Positions 18,450-20,000 of a stretch of 20,000 nt of DNA are shown here, in pieces. The translations under genes were made by a program, and so were the position numbers. Each line of letters starts with the position of its first letter. The stretch's first letter is position 1. The stretch covers positions 1-20,000 of the forward strand of contig RPFO01001520.1 of the NCBI GenBank assembly GCA_009746045.1. Reading direction: 5' to 3'. The notes under the pieces are model-generated. The model searched no databases and was not told where the DNA came from. It worked only from the letters and a program-made list of their open reading frames with translations. This DNA is from Mesostigma viride. Lineage: Eukaryota; Streptophyta; Mesostigmatophyceae; Mesostigmatales; Mesostigmataceae.

Positions 18450-18557
18450 GGTACTTGCGTGTCATGCGCATGGGCATGCCACGGAGCATGCACTATATGC
18501 TAAGCTCATTAGAAAAATGAATACACGAAAGTTACAAATATCGTCTGCATCATGCCC
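18379..18557 (-). mobile_element. CTTA-tailed short repeat, copy 4 (long form)
   Basis: On the plus strand it starts with some 70 bp of TAAG repeats. The TACTTGCGTGTCATGCGC core and a modified GGAGCATGCACTATATGC block follow, then CTCATTAGAAAAAT and TACACGAAAGTTACAAATATCG, to CATCATGCCC. It matches copy 3 in reverse complement to the same outer end. A short flanking match, tgctgaa at 18372-18378 and 18585-18591, may be a target duplication. If so, the element extends to 18584; the evidence is weak. Confidence 0.75.
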
Positions 18558-18584
18558 GGCGCCCAACAAAGAGAGCATACACTA

Positions 18585-18608
18585 TGCTGAACCCAAGGTG
18601 GTTCAGCA
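18585..18608 (+). other. Perfect 9-bp hairpin
   Basis: TGCTGAACC, a six-base loop CAAGGT, then GGTTCAGCA. There is no T-run after it and no gene beside it, so its role is unknown. It lies just outside copy 4 of the tailed repeat. Confidence 0.7.
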
Positions 18609-18731
18609 CGAGATTGGGTTAGGACTGACCATGCAGATCTGGTTGTAACTGATTAGGCTGTCCGTCACAGATCATACGTAAGTTAGGGTTAAGCTACATA
18701 AACTCTGGCCAGCCATTGTTGGCGGCTGACC
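18609..18731. other. Spacer, nothing recognised
   Basis: Single-copy sequence holding a twice-occurring ctgaccatgcag (18625-18636 and 18726-18737), the second at the insertion point of the fifth tailed repeat. It contains ttagggttaag once, which is not a telomere array. Confidence 0.4.
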
Positions 18732-18740
18732 ATGCAGCAG

Positions 18741-18816
18741 TAAGTAAGTAAGTACTTGCGTGTCATGCGCAAAGGCATGCCACGGAGTACTATGCTAATC
18801 TCATTAGAAAAAAGTA
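18741..18816 (-). mobile_element. CTTA-tailed short repeat, copy 5, 76 bp with 9-bp target duplication
   Basis: The smallest copy, bounded by ATGCAGCAG at 18732-18740 and 18817-18825. It contains three TAAG units, the TACTTGCGTGTCATGCGC and GGCATGCCACGGAGTAC core, and CTCATTAGAAAAAA. It lacks the outer segment present in copies 3 and 4, as a 5'-truncated retroposed copy would. At 76 bp it is below the usual SINE size range. Confidence 0.85.
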
Positions 18817-18825
18817 ATGCAGCAG

Positions 18826-19160
18826 TACATATGCCAACTTATCCTAATGCCAAGGTGTCTCATCGTCCATTCGTGAGCCATTTGGCATTCGCCCACTGCA
18901 TTAGACTGTACCCACCTGGCACGGTCAGAGCGGCACCAACTCCCACGACGAGTGGACCCCTGGGAATGGGCTGCTGCCATCTAGCTCCACGTACCCTCCG
19001 CAACGATGCTGCCATGGGAGTGGACAATATTTCACCGGAGGTGGTTAAGATGCCTGAGCTTGAGCCTTTTCTCCGGGGGGGTTTGCAACCGGATTCTACG
19101 AGATGGCCTCACCCCGCTGTTGTCTTACAGGTTTCAGCTCCCAGTTACATGAGAATAATT
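18826..19160 (+). pseudogene. Possible LINE reverse-transcriptase N-terminal remnant
   Basis: A frame spanning 18756-19166 contains, from about 18997, NDAAMGVDNISPEVVKM. This resembles the conserved start of non-LTR reverse transcriptases (A-x-G-x-D-x-I-x-P-E-hydrophobic-hydrophobic-K). Upstream residues carry no endonuclease motif and the following residues lose similarity within about 15 codons. The frame opens inside the fifth tailed repeat, so its own start is not meaningful. The match is short; chance cannot be excluded. Confidence 0.3.
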
Positions 19161-20000
19161 AATTAATAACAATGTGCCGGTACTTAGTAGCCGTTTTGTG
19201 TTTCGAGGCGTTTGGGATATTTCGATGCGTTGGGACCCAGCCATTGGAGGTTCGGCTGAATTTTGGCATATGTGAGTTACGCCCCAGATTTTGGCTAGCT
19301 GTGCAGCGGTCCGGTGCTGAGGTATACATACGGACTGAGATTCTGGATACTGCCGGCGGGCGTGACAAGTGGCCGAATATTGGTGTGCGTCGATTGGTTG
19401 GTACTCGGCTGATGTGTCGTAATGGAAATGTCAGAGGTTTGGTTGGTGCGTACTAGATGCGTTCCAGCCCAGGCTTGCGCCGGTGCCTACATAGCGCCGT
19501 AGGCTAGCCTAGCCGCCTGACAGACCATGATGATCCAAAAGCCAGCATTGTCTTGCGGCGGTCCAACGGTTGTTGCTACTTTGCTGGCCATGGCCATGCT
19601 GGTAAATTAACCCCTCATTGGTCCCATTTAAAGCCGAAAAATCGGCTGCAAAATGCTAAATTTGCAAACCACCCCACAGCCAACCTACCAACATCCAAGG
19701 GCTGTCCTTGGGGGTCAAGCATGTCCATGAGTTGCCCTTCGGGGTGAGCTATCACAACCTAACATATCTGCAGGGTAGGCCATAGAAAACTACCGCCAAA
19801 GTTAGGGGGGTCGAGACGCGCGTTTTCATTTTTGGTAGAATGTGCATTTTGAATTATGTTATAAGACCTAGGCACCTACCACTTCAGGGATGATAAACAA
19901 TTAGTTGCTGAACAGTTTGAGCCATTGGGGTCATCATTTGGGTGGGTATACCAGCAGTTACACCCAGTACAGCCCATAGGGGTACCGTTGGTAAAAAGCA
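19161..20000. other. Right end, no recognised gene
   Basis: There is a 94-residue frame at 19172-19456 (MCRYLVAVLCFEAFGIFRCV at its start). It has plausible hydrophobic and charged mix but no motif that I know; it is not strong enough to call as a gene. A short hairpin, AGCCGA-AAAA-TCGGCT, is at 19632-19647. A word pair, gggctgtccttgggggtcaagc and gttgcccttcggggtg, lies at 19697-19746. No repeat from the rest of the window recurs here. Confidence 0.5.

Noticed and set aside
18640-18700. Telomere-like sequence (ttagggttaag) here and at 10645
   Set aside because: Single occurrences, not tandem.
19172-19456. 94-residue frame as a real gene
   Set aside because: No motif, no signal for start or splicing, and no bias in codon choice that I can see. 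Kept only as a note in the region entry.

Overview
This is repeat-dominated eukaryotic nuclear DNA with no intact host gene that I can recognise. The best guess for the source is a chlorophyte green alga, perhaps of the Chlamydomonadales. That rests on GC-rich C/T-biased repeats, the degenerate LINE proteins, a TGTAA motif just after a stop codon (the usual chlorophyte polyadenylation signal), and long tetra- and hexanucleotide microsatellites. Species and chromosome position cannot be read from the sequence, and no telomeric array is present.

Layout. (1) Positions 1-9977 and 12128-13890 are one tandem satellite of about 607-649 bp per unit, roughly 19 units in all, with a strongly C-rich plus strand and an internal CCCTCG hexamer tract. 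The array ends at 13890 in an expanded hexamer tract. (2) Inside it, 9983-12127, sits a compact LTR retroelement with two 641-bp LTRs that look identical, a polypurine tract, an 863-bp interior and no pol gene. The satellite resumes out of phase after it. (3) Positions 14.3-16.3 kb hold degenerate non-LTR retroelement sequence: an ORF2 C-terminal remnant and a broken ORF1-like coiled-coil protein with a 96-bp internal duplication. (4) Positions 14.1-18.8 kb also hold five copies of a very short repeat with a CTTA tail. Two copies have exact 9-bp target-site duplications. A 380-bp CTTA microsatellite is the expanded tail of one copy. (5) Positions 17.0-18.3 kb hold two copies of a hairpin-forming repeat. 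One copy has three arms that could form mutually exclusive stems. (6) Positions 18.8-20 kb are mostly unassigned, apart from a possible short reverse-transcriptase-like remnant.

The elements do not form a pathway. They look like a heterochromatic or subtelomere-like neighbourhood built by satellite amplification, retroelement insertion and microsatellite growth. The most noteworthy items are the paired (dimeric) organisation of satellite units, the LTR insertion with phase shift and no target duplication, the roughly 75-105-bp tailed mobile repeat, and the alternative-stem element.
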